64,000 nucleotides of DNA from Rhizobium leguminosarum bv. trifolii WSM2297 (GCF_000271845.1 NZ_JH719395.1:594025-658024), one strand, 5' to 3'. Positions 25,600 to 33,940 are shown, numbered from the stretch's first letter. Notes: generated from the sequence alone by a model not told the origin. A program made the numbers and translations.

Positions 25600-25914
25600 A
25601 TGAAAAAGATTCTACTGACAACGGCCGTATTCCTGACGGCAGCTTCTATTTCGCTCGCCCAGAGCCAGACGCCGAAGACAACCCAGGAAACGCCGGCCGT
25701 GGCGACGCCTGATACCACCAATCCGGGTGCGCCTGTCCCAGGCAAGAACAGCTTCACCGAAGACCAAGCCAAGTCGCGGCTTGAGGATGCGGGCTACAGC
25801 GCCGTCACCGGTCTCAAGCTTGACGATCAGGGTGTCTGGCGTGCGTCCGCGACGAAGGACGCCAAGCAGGTGCAGGTAGCGCTCGACTACCAGGGCAACA
25901 TCGTCGCCAAGTGA
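25600..25914 (+). CDS. Secreted PepSY-like small protein
   Basis: The 104-residue protein has a clear signal peptide (MKKILLTTAVFLTAASISLA). The mature part is Thr/Pro-rich, then has AKSRLEDAGYSAVTGLKLDDQG, which looks like a single PepSY repeat. PepSY units are periplasmic or extracellular and may inhibit proteases; the role here is unknown. The start is fixed by the signal peptide and AGGA about 10 bases upstream. It precedes the YflT-like gene by 39 bases and shares its putative stress promoter. Confidence 0.8.
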   Translation: MKKILLTTAVFLTAASISLAQSQTPKTTQETPAVATPDTTNPGAPVPGKNSFTEDQAKSRLEDAGYSAVTGLKLDDQGVWRASATKDAKQVQVALDYQGNIVAK

Positions 25915-25953
25915 CTTGCCGACCCTTTCCCCAAACATCGAAGGATAAAAATC

Positions 25954-26565
25954 ATGAAAACTGTAACAGGACTGTTCGACAACTACCAAGCTGCAAAGTC
26001 GGCCGTTAGTGAACTCGAGGCTGCCGGCATTCCATCGAAGGAAATCAGCATCGTTTCGAATACCGGCGATGGCCGCACCGTCGAGGAGCAGGGCAGCAAT
26101 GCTGCTGAAGGCGCCGGCACCGGCGCCGGGATCGGCGCTCTCGCAGGCGGAGCCGGCGGTCTGCTCACCGGTCTCGGCATGATTGCCATTCCAGGTGTCG
26201 GCCCCGTCGTCGCCGCCGGATGGCTGGTCGCAACGCTGGCCGGAGCAACTGCCGGTGCAGTCGTCGGAGGGGCCGCAGGCGGCATGGTTGGCGCTCTCGT
26301 CAAATCGGGTGTGCCCGAAGAAGATGCCCATGTCTACGCCGAGGGTGTCCGCCGCGGCGGCTCGCTGGTAACGGCACGGGTCGAGGATGATAAGGCAATG
26401 GCAGCCAGGGCGATTCTCGATCGTTCCGAGAGCGTCAACATCGCCGATCGGCGTGCATCCTATGCCAAAGGCGGCTGGGAGCGCTTTGACGATACGCTCG
26501 ATCCCTATACGCCGGCCGAGGTCGATGCCGAACGCGGGCGCTATTCGACCGGCCCGCGTATCTGA
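25954..26565 (+). CDS. General-stress-like glycine-zipper protein (YflT type)
   Basis: The 203-residue protein starts TVTGLFDNYQAAKSAVSELE, as in the YflT/general stress protein 17M N-terminal domain. A Gly/Ala-rich segment (residues about 50-115: AGIGALAGGAGGLLTG and VVGGAAGGMVGALV) could form paired membrane helices or a glycine zipper. A charged C-terminal part follows. Proteins of this type are common in alphaproteobacterial general stress regulons. The upstream GGAAC-N18-TT supports the same role here. The molecular function is unknown. Confidence 0.78.
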   Translation: MKTVTGLFDNYQAAKSAVSELEAAGIPSKEISIVSNTGDGRTVEEQGSNAAEGAGTGAGIGALAGGAGGLLTGLGMIAIPGVGPVVAAGWLVATLAGATAGAVVGGAAGGMVGALVKSGVPEEDAHVYAEGVRRGGSLVTARVEDDKAMAARAILDRSESVNIADRRASYAKGGWERFDDTLDPYTPAEVDAERGRYSTGPRI

Positions 26566-26581
26566 TTTCTAGGAACATCTC

Positions 26582-26607
26582 AAAGCCGGCCGATCAGGCC
26601 GGCTTTT
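26582..26607 (+). terminator. Terminator-like hairpin after the YflT-like gene
   Basis: AAAGCCGGCC-GATCA-GGCCGGCTTTT is a perfect ten-pair stem with a four-T end, 16 bases after the stop codon. Confidence 0.7.
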
Positions 26608-26704
26608 CCATGACGGCGCCTCGCTGTGAAAGCTGCCGTTCGGTGGCCGCGCGCGGGCACGACAAAGACCGCTCCGTCCAATGTGATTGACCTCGGTGGC
26701 GCGA

Positions 26705-26729
26705 GGAACTTCGGCCGGGAAATGGAGTT
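26705..26729 (+). promoter_or_regulatory. EcfG/RpoE2-type promoter before the first Fet4-like gene
   Basis: GGAAC at 26705-26709 is followed after 18 bases by TT at 26728-26729, 50 bases before the ATG at 26780. Confidence 0.55.
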
Positions 26730-26779
26730 GATGTTGGCGATCGACAGCATTGATGCTGCGACCCAGTGAGGCTTTTCAG

Positions 26780-27187
26780 ATGTCGAACAAACCCAGCTTC
26801 TTCTCTTCCTTTGCAACCCTCGTCGCCGATTTTTCGGGAAAGCCGTTCACTTTTGTCGCGGCTCTGGCGCTCGTGCTTGGCTGGGCGGTTTCCGGCCCCT
26901 TTTTCGGCTATTCTGAAACCTGGCAGTTGGTGATCAACACAACCACCACCATCATCACCTTCCTGATGGTCTTTGTGTTGCAGAACAGCCAGAACCGCGA
27001 CGGGAAGGCTGTGCAGGCCAAGCTTGACGAACTCATCCTGACGAGTCAGGCCGCCAACAAGTTTGTCGGCATCGAAAAGCTGGAAGAGGGCGAACTCAGA
27101 GAAATGAGCAAGACGCTTGCCGCGCAAGCCGAATGCGTCGAGGAAAAAGCGGATCAGAAATCTGCCGCGGAGGCAGCGTCCCCCTGA
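26780..27187 (+). CDS. Low-affinity iron permease family (Fet4-like) small membrane protein, copy 1
   Basis: The 135-residue protein has two hydrophobic helices (FVAALALVLGWAVSG; INTTTTIITFLMVFVL) followed by the family signature QNSQNRDGKAVQAKLDELI. This is the bacterial PF04120 type, much shorter than yeast Fet4, so iron transport is doubtful and its function is untested. GAGG lies 8 bases before the ATG. A paralogue is encoded convergently at 27214-27573. The upstream stress-type promoter suggests it belongs to the same regulon as the neighbours. Confidence 0.8.
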   Translation: MSNKPSFFSSFATLVADFSGKPFTFVAALALVLGWAVSGPFFGYSETWQLVINTTTTIITFLMVFVLQNSQNRDGKAVQAKLDELILTSQAANKFVGIEKLEEGELREMSKTLAAQAECVEEKADQKSAAEAASP

Positions 27188-27213
27188 CGCATATCGCCTC
27201 GATGCGACGCCTT

Positions 27214-27573
27214 TCAGTTCATTGTCTCTGAGATCTGGTCATGGTGTTGCTGGCGCATTTCCTCAATGGCCTCGGCCTCTTTCTTCTCGGCCGCAATCCA
27301 GTGATTTCCGGCCTGGCTGGATCGGATCAGTTCGTCGAGCTTGGTTTGCAGCGCCATCATGTCCCGGTTTTGGGCGTGTTGCACCAGCAGCAAAATGAAA
27401 AATACGATGAGTGTCCCCACCATGTTGGTCAGCAGAAACCATTGCCGTGGGTAAGAAAAGTGCAGACCGATGGCCGCCCACAAGACCGCGAAGATGATGA
27501 GCGTCACAGGCACCGCGCGATGCCCTGCCCACAAGACGGCCAAGTCGGAAATCTGTCGAAAACGCCAGCGCAT
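27214..27573 (-). CDS. Low-affinity iron permease family (Fet4-like) small membrane protein, copy 2
   Basis: The 119-residue protein has two hydrophobic helices and the same signature as its neighbour, with QHAQNRDMMALQTKLDELI, then RSSQAGNHWIAAEKKE. The start at 27573 has GGAGAG 5 bases upstream. It is convergent with copy 1, with 26 bases between stops. Similarity is strongest in the QNRD...KLDELI part. No exact GGAAC-N18-TT element was found upstream of this copy. Confidence 0.78.
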   Translation of the reverse strand: MRWRFRQISDLAVLWAGHRAVPVTLIIFAVLWAAIGLHFSYPRQWFLLTNMVGTLIVFFILLLVQHAQNRDMMALQTKLDELIRSSQAGNHWIAAEKKEAEAIEEMRQQHHDQISETMN

Positions 27574-27666
27574 ACGGCTCTCCACAGCGCACAACACAGA
27601 AGATGGAGCAGATCGCAGCCGTTTCCATCACTCTCGTTCAATAAAATGCTCGCTGCGAACAGCCTC

Positions 27667-27688
27667 AAACCCGCGTTTCCGCGGGTTT
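27667..27688 (-). terminator. Terminator-like hairpin after katE
   Basis: AAACCCGCG and CGCGGGTTT pair across a four-base loop between the katE stop and the Fet4-like copy 2 gene. The T run is only three bases, so termination may be weak. Confidence 0.4.
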
Positions 27689-27730
27689 GTATGGCGACGG
27701 GCCAGGCCATTTTTCATGGCGACAGGACGA

Positions 27731-29845
27731 TCAATTCAGTTTGACCGACGGTTCCCGGCCCCAGACCCGCAGTTTGCCGAGCGCTTTGAGGAAGGCTGCG
27801 ACGTCCCCAGCCGCGCCAAGCGCAATCACGCCTTCATCCGCTGAAGCGGCAATTCCAGCCTTCTGCATGAGTGGCAGCGCTGTTTCCACATAGCCGATGA
27901 ACTTGCAGTGCACGAAGGCATCCGACACGAAATCATGGGCCGCTGCCTCCTTCAGCAGATCGCTGCTTCCCTCGGACGAGGGCAGGAGCGCGACGGCGTC
28001 GTAGAGCACCGAAGGTCCGCCATCGATCATCTGATGCGCCTCGATCCAATTGCCGTCCGAAAGCGTCACGCCGCCGATCTTTGGCGCGATCACTTCGAAT
28101 GTTGCCTTTTGTTCGGTAATCTCGGCAAGCAGCGCCTTGAAGATGCCGGCGTCGCTGCCATCGGTGACAAGAATACCGAGCTTGCGTCCTTCGAACCGCT
28201 TGGGACCACGCTCGATAATGCTGAGCGCTGGCGACGGCTCGAGATCCTGGCGTGTCGGCATGGCGGCATCGGCAGGCTTCGGCATCGATTTGAAGCCGAG
28301 TGCGTGGCCGACCTTACTGGCCAAAGTCTCATCGATGTTTAACAGATGCGAGACCATTCGCTCGCGAATGACAGGTGTCTCGACCTTGCTGAGTTCGAAG
28401 ATCAGCGCTGCTGCTATATGGCGTTGCTCCGGCGGAGTCTGGCTGATGAAGAACTGCCTGGCCTGGCTGTAATGATCGGCAAAGCTCTCCGGCCGCAACC
28501 GGACCTTGCCACCCTGCTCTTCGGCCGGGAAGTGACGATAGCCCTGAACTGGGGATTCCCGTGGTCCCTGGTTCCAGGAGTTTGGCTGGTAATTCACGCG
28601 GCCGACTGGATTGCGCATCGCCATGTGGCCATCCTGCTGGAAATTGTGGAAGGGACATTTCGGAGCGTTGATCGGCAGATGCGTGAAATTCGGGCCGCCC
28701 AGACGTTTCAGTTGCGTGTCGAGATAGGAGAAGTTCCGTCCCTGCAGAAGCGGGTCGTTGCTGAAATCGATGCCGGGCGGAACATTCTGCGTCATGAAGG
28801 CGACCTGCTCGGTCTCGGCGAAAAAGTTTTCGGGCATTCGGTTGAGCACCAGCCTGCCGACCGGTTTGACCGGAAGGATCTCTTCCGGAATGATCTTGGT
28901 CGGATCGAGGATGTCGAAATCGAACGTGTCGGCGAAGTCCTGATCGAAAAGCTGGACACAAAGTTCCCATTCCGGGAAGTTGCCTGACTGGATCGACTGC
29001 CAGAGGTCGCGGCGATGGAAATCCGGATCCGCGCCGTTGATCTTGACCGCCTCGTTCCAGGCGACGGATTGCAGGCCGAGTTTCGGTTTCCAGTGGAATT
29101 TGACGAAGGTCGATTCATCGGCCGCGTTGACGAAGCGGAAGGTGTGAACGCCAAACCCCTCCATGAAACGGAAGGAGCGCGGGATGGCGCGGTCCGACAT
29201 GACCCACATGATCATATGCATGCTTTCCGGGGTGAGGGAGATGAAGTCCCAGAAATTGTCATGCGCCGACTGCGCCTGCGGAAATTGCCTGTCGGGCTCC
29301 GGTTTTACGGAATGAATGACGTCGGGAAATTTGATCGCGTCCTGAATGAAGAAAACGGGAATATTATTGCCGACCAGATCCCAATTACCCTGCTGCGTGT
29401 AGATCTTCACCGCGAAGCCGCGCACGTCGCGCGCCAGATCGAAGGACCCCTTGCTGCCGGCGACTGTCGAAAACCGCACGAAGGCCGGTGTCTTTTCGCC
29501 GGGCCGCTGGAAAAGATCGGCCCGGGTATAGGCAGCCAGCGATTCATATGTTTCGAAATAGCCATGGGCGCCATAGCCGCGCGCATGCACCACCCGCTCG
29601 GGGATGCGCTCATGGTCGAAATGAAAGATCTTTTCGCGGAAATGGAAATCATCGATGAGGGCGGGGCCGCGGGCACCGAGACGAAGCGTATTCTGATCGT
29701 CGGAAACAGGGCCGCCCTGTGCTGTGGTCAGCACCGGCATGCCGTCTTCGGCAAACTGATGCAGCTCACCGCCTGCACCCCGGTGCAGTTTCTGATCATG
29801 AATCGTCGCGTCGTCCGAGGGCGAGGTCTTCGTCTTCTGGGCCAT
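27731..29845 (-). CDS. katE: Large-subunit monofunctional catalase (HPII/KatE type)
   Basis: The 704-residue haem catalase degrades hydrogen peroxide in the cytoplasm. The catalytic His is in [13 protein letters not shown] (about His87), the distal Asn in LVGNN (about Asn160), and the haem ligand Tyr is in [10 protein letters not shown]. After residue 540 or so there is a DJ-1/PfpI-like domain ([14 protein letters not shown]), the mark of the large-subunit clade. Its minus-strand promoter region has GGAAC-N18-TT, consistent with general-stress control. It is a single gene. Confidence 0.95.
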   Translation of the reverse strand: MAQKTKTSPSDDATIHDQKLHRGAGGELHQFAEDGMPVLTTAQGGPVSDDQNTLRLGARGPALIDDFHFREKIFHFDHERIPERVVHARGYGAHGYFETYESLAAYTRADLFQRPGEKTPAFVRFSTVAGSKGSFDLARDVRGFAVKIYTQQGNWDLVGNNIPVFFIQDAIKFPDVIHSVKPEPDRQFPQAQSAHDNFWDFISLTPESMHMIMWVMSDRAIPRSFRFMEGFGVHTFRFVNAADESTFVKFHWKPKLGLQSVAWNEAVKINGADPDFHRRDLWQSIQSGNFPEWELCVQLFDQDFADTFDFDILDPTKIIPEEILPVKPVGRLVLNRMPENFFAETEQVAFMTQNVPPGIDFSNDPLLQGRNFSYLDTQLKRLGGPNFTHLPINAPKCPFHNFQQDGHMAMRNPVGRVNYQPNSWNQGPRESPVQGYRHFPAEEQGGKVRLRPESFADHYSQARQFFISQTPPEQRHIAAALIFELSKVETPVIRERMVSHLLNIDETLASKVGHALGFKSMPKPADAAMPTRQDLEPSPALSIIERGPKRFEGRKLGILVTDGSDAGIFKALLAEITEQKATFEVIAPKIGGVTLSDGNWIEAHQMIDGGPSVLYDAVALLPSSEGSSDLLKEAAAHDFVSDAFVHCKFIGYVETALPLMQKAGIAASADEGVIALGAAGDVAAFLKALGKLRVWGREPSVKLN

Positions 29846-29876
29846 TTATTTTCTCCGAAAGGGTGTGATCTAACCG

Positions 29877-29901
29877 AAGCTCAAAAGTGGCGACATGTTC
29901 C
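29877..29901 (-). promoter_or_regulatory. EcfG/RpoE2-type promoter of katE
   Basis: On the minus strand GGAAC (29901-29897) is followed after exactly 18 bases by TT (29878-29877), about 31 bases before the katE start codon. Confidence 0.6.
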
Positions 29902-30020
29902 GCTCGCGGCAAAATAAACACCAACGTCGCGACGGCCTGCGCGCGAAAATGACTGCACCTGGACTCACGAAAATGGGGCGCGGGGCCTTTCGACCGCGCG
30001 CCCCCATTTTTCGACGGTTG

Positions 30021-30920
30021 TTAAGGCCGGCGCGTAACGAGAAGATCCTCCTCCTCGTCGCGTTGCGATCCGCCAAACGCTGCTGCCGCAGAGGCGATGA
30101 AAGCCCCGATCAAAAGCGACAAGGAGCCGAGCAGGGCCGTGGTGGAGGCGGCCTTGCGTGCTTCGTCGGCAGCTTTCTGGGTGGCGACCTTGGCATCGTC
30201 GATGCGCTTCAGCACCGTGTCGACGCGAGTGCGCGCATCGGCTTCGGAAAGGCCGGTCCGAGCAGAGACGATGGTCGCAAGATAGGCCTTGTCATCATCG
30301 GGAATTTGGCCTTGGGCGGCACCGTTGAGAAGGATGCGGGATACCTCGGATGTTGCCGCGGCATCATTGGATGTCGCCGCCGCGCGTGCCTGATCGGGGC
30401 GCAGCAATGCGTCGGTAAAATAAGAGGTGGAGAGATCCACAGGCGAGGTTGCCGACGAAGCCGCTGCTGTACCGGCGGCAGTGGCAGCCGAGCCCACGGC
30501 TTGTGCCCCGGCGCCGGCGAGCGAGGTCAGCGACGATGCAAGAAACCCGGCAACGAAGACCGTCGCCAGAGCCCAGCTCAGGAACCCATGCGCCGTGTCA
30601 CGGAAGAAAACCTCATCCGTGTGCACGGCCGCCCATTTCGTCCGCAGCCGGCCGGTAATATAGCCTCCTAGTGCTGAGGAAAGCCATTGCACGAGAACAA
30701 GCCAGATCGCCGCGGCCACGCCGAGTGTGCCGAGCGAACTGCTTTGCCCCGACCAGGGTGAGACCATCGTCAGCCCGAGGCCGGATCCGAGAAGCAGAAG
30801 GATCAGGGTTACGCCGATGGCAGCGGCGGCACCCCCGAAGATAGGCCCCCATGTCATAGCCGATTTGGAGGATTCGACCGGCGTGGCAATCTCTCCGGAA
30901 CCTGTCATTGAAACCGACAT
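30021..30920 (-). CDS. Multi-pass membrane protein of unknown function
   Basis: The 299-residue protein has four likely membrane helices: three in the N-terminal half (GAAAAIGVTLILLLLGSG; GVAAAIWLVLVQWLSSAL; LATVFVAGFLASSLTSL) and one near the C-terminus (LLGSLSLLIGAFIASAAAAF). A soluble Ala-rich region with a short coiled-coil-like stretch lies between. No known domain is recognised. AGGA precedes the ATG, 9 bases after the stop of a 25-residue hydrophobic ORF, so the two are probably one operon under the stress-type promoter at 31053-31077. Confidence 0.75.
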   Translation of the reverse strand: MSVSMTGSGEIATPVESSKSAMTWGPIFGGAAAAIGVTLILLLLGSGLGLTMVSPWSGQSSSLGTLGVAAAIWLVLVQWLSSALGGYITGRLRTKWAAVHTDEVFFRDTAHGFLSWALATVFVAGFLASSLTSLAGAGAQAVGSAATAAGTAAASSATSPVDLSTSYFTDALLRPDQARAAATSNDAAATSEVSRILLNGAAQGQIPDDDKAYLATIVSARTGLSEADARTRVDTVLKRIDDAKVATQKAADEARKAASTTALLGSLSLLIGAFIASAAAAFGGSQRDEEEDLLVTRRP

Positions 30921-30929
30921 GATCTGTTC

Positions 30930-31007
30930 CTATCGCATAAACAGAGCAAGAAGGATGATAATAGGCAGTGGAACACCGAGCAGCCAAAGTAGAATACCGC
31001 GACCCAT
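30930..31007 (-). CDS. 25-residue hydrophobic micro-protein
   Basis: The ORF starts MGRGILLWLLGVPLPIII and ends FMR. It is a single predicted membrane helix with a positive N-terminus. The ribosome binding site is very good (AGGAGG 8 bases before the ATG). It lies between the stress-type promoter at 31053-31077 and the 299-residue membrane protein gene. It could be a membrane-stress peptide or a partner of that protein. No family is recognised with certainty. Confidence 0.72.
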   Translation of the reverse strand: MGRGILLWLLGVPLPIIILLALFMR

Positions 31008-31052
31008 GAGAGACCTCCTGTCAGGGTTGACGTTACGTTGTTGATGCCACTC

Positions 31053-31077
31053 AACTTTTTACTGCGCCGATTGTTCC
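31053..31077 (-). promoter_or_regulatory. EcfG/RpoE2-type promoter of the micro-protein and membrane protein operon
   Basis: On the minus strand GGAAC (31077-31073) is followed after exactly 18 bases by TT (31054-31053). It lies 45 bases upstream of the micro-protein start codon. Confidence 0.6.
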
Positions 31078-31134
31078 CGGCCGGCTCCGGGTGGGCAGGA
31101 AGAATTTCCCAACGCCCTCCGGTTCGCGTGTAAG

Positions 31135-31404
31135 TCAATCTCGCGGCAGCTTACCAAGCAACAGCAGATTGCAGGGCCGGTTGCCGCATTCGCGGCATTT
31201 GAGGCGTCCGGCCAGTCTGGCGAGAGACAGGTCAAGGCCGCAGCGCCGCCCAATGCCCCGCCGCTCGAGAGGTGTTTGGTGACGGCAGGCGCCACAGCGG
31301 GCATGGATGACGAACCATTGCGGCAAGGTCGCCAGCGTCTGCTTTTCGACTTCGACGGCAAAGCCCTCAGGGGGCGCGAGTTCGATACTGCGGCGATGTT
31401 TCAT
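31135..31404 (-). CDS. Small zinc-ribbon-like protein
   Basis: The 89-residue protein has two CxxC pairs, CGAC and CREC, about 30 residues apart, typical of a zinc ribbon. The segment WFVIHARCGACRHQTPLE is the first knuckle. The function is unknown; DNA or RNA binding is only possible. Its ATG overlaps the stop of the upstream gene (ATGA), which fixes the start at 31404 and suggests translational coupling. It has a charged, basic C-terminal half. Confidence 0.7.
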   Translation of the reverse strand: MKHRRSIELAPPEGFAVEVEKQTLATLPQWFVIHARCGACRHQTPLERRGIGRRCGLDLSLARLAGRLKCRECGNRPCNLLLLGKLPRD

Positions 31405-31643
31405 GTCCGTTCGACAGTCGGCCGCGATCCCGCTGTTGTGCTCCGGCTTGTCATCCCTTCTGTGAGGGCAAGCTGAAGTCGCAAGTGACGGCAATCCAGC
31501 AGCAACGTCGTTATGGCGGCACGGACGTTGCCATCGTGATAGGCGACAACTGCGTCGACTTCTTCCTTCAGCGCTTCTTCTGCCAGTTTCTCGGGGATTT
31601 GCGGACGCACGGCCTCGATCTCTTTCAGAGTTATCAGATGCAA
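31401..31643 (-). CDS. Small helical protein of unknown function, coupled to the zinc-ribbon gene
   Basis: The ORF continues upstream, but coding-like residues begin near LHLITLKEIEAVRPQIPEKL. The C-terminal part (AYHDGNVRAAITTLLLDCRH) recurs, as I recall, in small rhizobial proteins of unknown function. The start is uncertain: TTG 31643 is my choice, with no clear ribosome binding site. The stop overlaps the ATG of the zinc-ribbon gene. It could be regulated with that gene. Confidence 0.55.
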   Translation of the reverse strand: MHLITLKEIEAVRPQIPEKLAEEALKEEVDAVVAYHDGNVRAAITTLLLDCRHLRLQLALTEGMTSRSTTAGSRPTVERT

Positions 31644-31875
31644 GGTTTCAGTTGGCGGCGGTTTTGCCGATGTTCTTATTATGTTCCGAGTGGTGCCCGA
31701 GTCAAGGGCGGGAAATATTCCGCGTTCGGCGCTGTCGCCCGCCAAAGGAGAGTACATATATGTTCCCACGCGGGTGCTCCGGAGAGAGATGAATCGCGGG
31801 AAAATTTCTCCTGCCATTTCCTGGGGGGAGGGAGCACCGATCGTTTTGGTCACAGCCTGAATTGGAGAAGTATCG

Positions 31876-32055
31876 ATGAACGGATTACGGGCATTTCTAG
31901 CAGTCGGAGTCATCACGCTTGCCGCCATTGCCTCGGCCTGCTCGACCGCGCCGAATTCATACGGTTCGGCATCGGGATATCAGCCCGGAGATTCGATGAA
32001 CCCGGCCTGTGCGGATGGGTTTCGCCCCGGCGACGGCCGTTCGTGCAGCTACTAA
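31876..32055 (+). CDS. Small putative lipoprotein
   Basis: The 59-residue ORF has a short hydrophobic N-terminus and a likely lipobox (AIASAC, Cys near residue 22), then a Ser/Tyr/Gly/Pro-rich tail with a second Cys pair (NPACADGFRPGDGRSCSY). GGAG is 8 bases before the ATG. The lipobox is loose. An 8-bp inverted repeat, GGTGCTCC at 31773-31780 and GGAGCACC at 31831-31838, lies 38 bases upstream and is unexplained. No family is known to me. Confidence 0.65.
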   Translation: MNGLRAFLAVGVITLAAIASACSTAPNSYGSASGYQPGDSMNPACADGFRPGDGRSCSY

Positions 32056-32480
32056 GCGTGGTCGGCTGCTGAGGCTTTCAACCGCGGCGCCATACCGAGA
32101 GCCATGGCTGATGCTATCTGGTTTCTGTGGCGTATGTTCGTGGAAGGGGCTGGTGCCGCGCCCTAGTGATCAAGACAGAACGGCCACGTGATCTCGTGGC
32201 AGCGACGTGACGTCAATCTGCCGCCCGACCCCATTCTAAAGTTAATGGCGGTCGCGTCCTGCGGCAGTCTGTATACCATCAAACCGGCAACGCAAAGATG
32301 GCCGATCAGAACGGCAATTGTCCGCGACACAAGAACATGCGGCCGGGAAACCGCCGCCGCTGTCTGTCGGGTATCTCGCCAGTCCCAGCAGCGCGCCGGC
32401 CGCTCTTCCTTCAAGCACGCAGCCGTTCATCGGAGGTTAATGCTTATTAACCCAGAATCGCAGCCTGAAAGGATGCGCCG
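32056..32480. other. Intergenic stretch of about 425 bases, no supported gene
   Basis: Two overlapping frames on opposite strands exist (around 32163-32414 and 32188-32484), but both have poor coding character, no good ribosome binding site and no recognisable domain. I see no hairpin or promoter that I can support, apart from the ribosome-binding AAAGGA near 32467 for the next gene. Confidence 0.5.
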
Positions 32481-32795
32481 ATGAAGATGCTTTTTTCCTC
32501 ACTTGCAGCCATGGTCTTGTCTGCATCTTTCGCCCTGCCGCTAAGCGCCACGCCGATCGTCGTGCCGAAAGCGGTAGCAATGCACGCCGCCGACGTCGAG
32601 CAGGTCAAGGACCGTCGCCACGGTAATGGGCATGCGTATGGCCACTGGAAGAAGAGCCGCTACGCTTACCGCGACTGCCGGTACTACGGCTCGTGCTACC
32701 GTCCGCGGTATTACGGCAGTCGCGACTATTACGGCTATCGCGACGATTACCCCTATCGTCGTCGGTCAGGTGTGACCGTGTATTTCGATTTTTAG
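32481..32795 (+). CDS. Secreted Tyr/Arg-rich protein of unknown function
   Basis: The 104-residue protein has a signal peptide (residues about 1-23, cut near LSATP). The mature part ends in a tract rich in Tyr, Arg, Gly and Asp (RPRYYGSRDYYGYRDDYPYR) and a VTVYFDF tail. Such tails occur in small secreted rhizobial proteins without known function. AAAGGA lies 8 to 10 bases before the ATG. The codon use is like its neighbours. Confidence 0.72.
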   Translation: MKMLFSSLAAMVLSASFALPLSATPIVVPKAVAMHAADVEQVKDRRHGNGHAYGHWKKSRYAYRDCRYYGSCYRPRYYGSRDYYGYRDDYPYRRRSGVTVYFDF

Positions 32796-32845
32796 TCGGC
32801 AGTGCCCCGGCCCCTTGAAGCCGTCGGCCTGACCTCACCACGCCA

Positions 32846-32880
32846 CCCGTCGAGCTACCAACTCGGCGGGCGTTTTGTTT
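32846..32880 (+). terminator. Terminator-like hairpin after the Tyr-rich protein gene
   Basis: CCCGTCGAG and CTCGGCGGG pair (one mismatch) across a seven-base loop, followed by CGTTTTGTTT. Confidence 0.55.
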
Positions 32881-33329
32881 CCGGCGCCTGAACAAAGAAA
32901 AAGGTCGGGGCGAATGCTCGCGCCGACCCTTCTTTGATTGCATCCGCACGGTGCCAGTACATCCGTGGTCACCAGCAAAAGCTATCCGGTAGATTGAATT
33001 TATGCGCCCCGTGAATTTTCGCAAGGATTAGGGAGTGCTGATTTAGGGCTAGGCGAGGGGCGCCAGCCTCTTTGTTCCAATGAACGCGTGAGCGTAAATC
33101 CCGGCTGTCAGGCACGTCGCTGTCCTGAACCCGCCTGGGGGCCGTATCGAGCGCATTGACAACCGATGCCCGCCGCCATTGCACGGAACCGAGCATACGG
33201 CTCGTGCCCACGCAGCGCTGGCGGATCCATGGAACGTTATCCAGAGGGTGCCAAAAAATGAGGAGGCAATGGGGGTAAGCAACTGCCTGCTTCGGACTTC
33301 TCAACGAAACAGGCAATTAACTTGAAAAA
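32881..33329. other. Intergenic stretch of about 450 bases before tRNA-Asn
   Basis: Minus-strand frames here (around 32969-33316) are short of coding character and lack ribosome binding sites. The stretch lies downstream of the minus-strand tRNA-Asn. I see no element I can support. Confidence 0.5.
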
Positions 33330-33404
33330 TGGCTCCCCGGGCCGGATTCGAACCGGCGACCTGTCGATTAACAGTCGAATGCTCTACCGCTGAGCTACCA
33401 GGGA
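33330..33404 (-). tRNA. tRNA-Asn(GTT)
   Basis: The minus strand gives a cloverleaf with acceptor TCCCTGG pairing with CCGGGGA, discriminator G and an encoded CCA. The anticodon loop reads CTGTTAA, so the anticodon is GTT. The T arm has GGTTCGAATCC. The gene is 75 bases with CCA. Confidence 0.95.
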
Positions 33405-33521
33405 TCACTGCTTGGCGCGGTGTGAGTGGGCTAATACAAATGCTTTCCCGATTTGCCAAGCGGTTTTTTCAAAAAAATGAAATGAACTTGTATTTGGGAT
33501 GCCCGCGCCCATCTCTGGGGA

Positions 33522-33839
33522 ATGACGAATGGGAATGATAACGGCGAGGCGAGGGGCGGCGAAAAGTCCGGGAAGCGGGCAAAGCGCTTCGGCATCGATC
33601 ATGCGAGCGGCAGGCTTATGCTCGGCTCCTTCAGCATCGGCTTGCCGCGCTCGCCCATCGCGCGGATGGGGATCGGTGTCGCCCTCATTCTTTGTGGGTT
33701 TCTGGGCTTCCTGCCGATCCTGGGCTTCTGGATGCTGCCGCTCGGCTTCCTCGTGCTTTCGCACGATCTGCCTGTCGCACGCCGGCTTCGGCGGCGGCTG
33801 GCGGTCTGGTGGCACAGGCGGCGGAAACCGGCCGAATGA
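33522..33839 (+). CDS. Small transmembrane protein, PGPGW-like
   Basis: The 105-residue protein has a hydrophilic N-terminus, then two adjacent hydrophobic segments (IGVALILCGFLGFLPILGFW and MLPLGFLVLS) and an Arg-rich tail (RRLRRRLAVWWHRRRK). This layout matches the PF09656-type putative transmembrane proteins. The start at 33522 has only a weak GGGG upstream. Function is unknown. It stands between tRNA-Asn and the next stress-type promoter. Confidence 0.68.
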   Translation: MTNGNDNGEARGGEKSGKRAKRFGIDHASGRLMLGSFSIGLPRSPIARMGIGVALILCGFLGFLPILGFWMLPLGFLVLSHDLPVARRLRRRLAVWWHRRRKPAE

Positions 33840-33859
33840 CGACCGCCCCGGAGGGGCAT

Positions 33860-33884
33860 GGAACGGCAGAGCGCTTTTCGCATT
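33860..33884 (+). promoter_or_regulatory. EcfG/RpoE2-type promoter before the small secreted protein gene
   Basis: GGAAC at 33860-33864 is followed after exactly 18 bases by TT at 33883-33884, 56 bases before the ATG at 33941. Confidence 0.55.
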
Positions 33885-33940
33885 CGTGGTTTATGGAAGT
33901 AAAACGTCGAAAAAGCGTCACAATGGGCCAAGGTCAGAAA

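Noticed and set aside
30021..31007. Toxin-antitoxin interpretation of the 25-residue micro-protein with the membrane gene
   Set aside because: The micro-protein precedes the gene on the same strand with a stress-type promoter and shows no antisense RNA or TA family motif.
31762..31766. Minus-strand GGAAC near 31766
   Set aside because: The TT would be at spacing 16, not 18 or 19, so it is not counted among the EcfG-type promoters.
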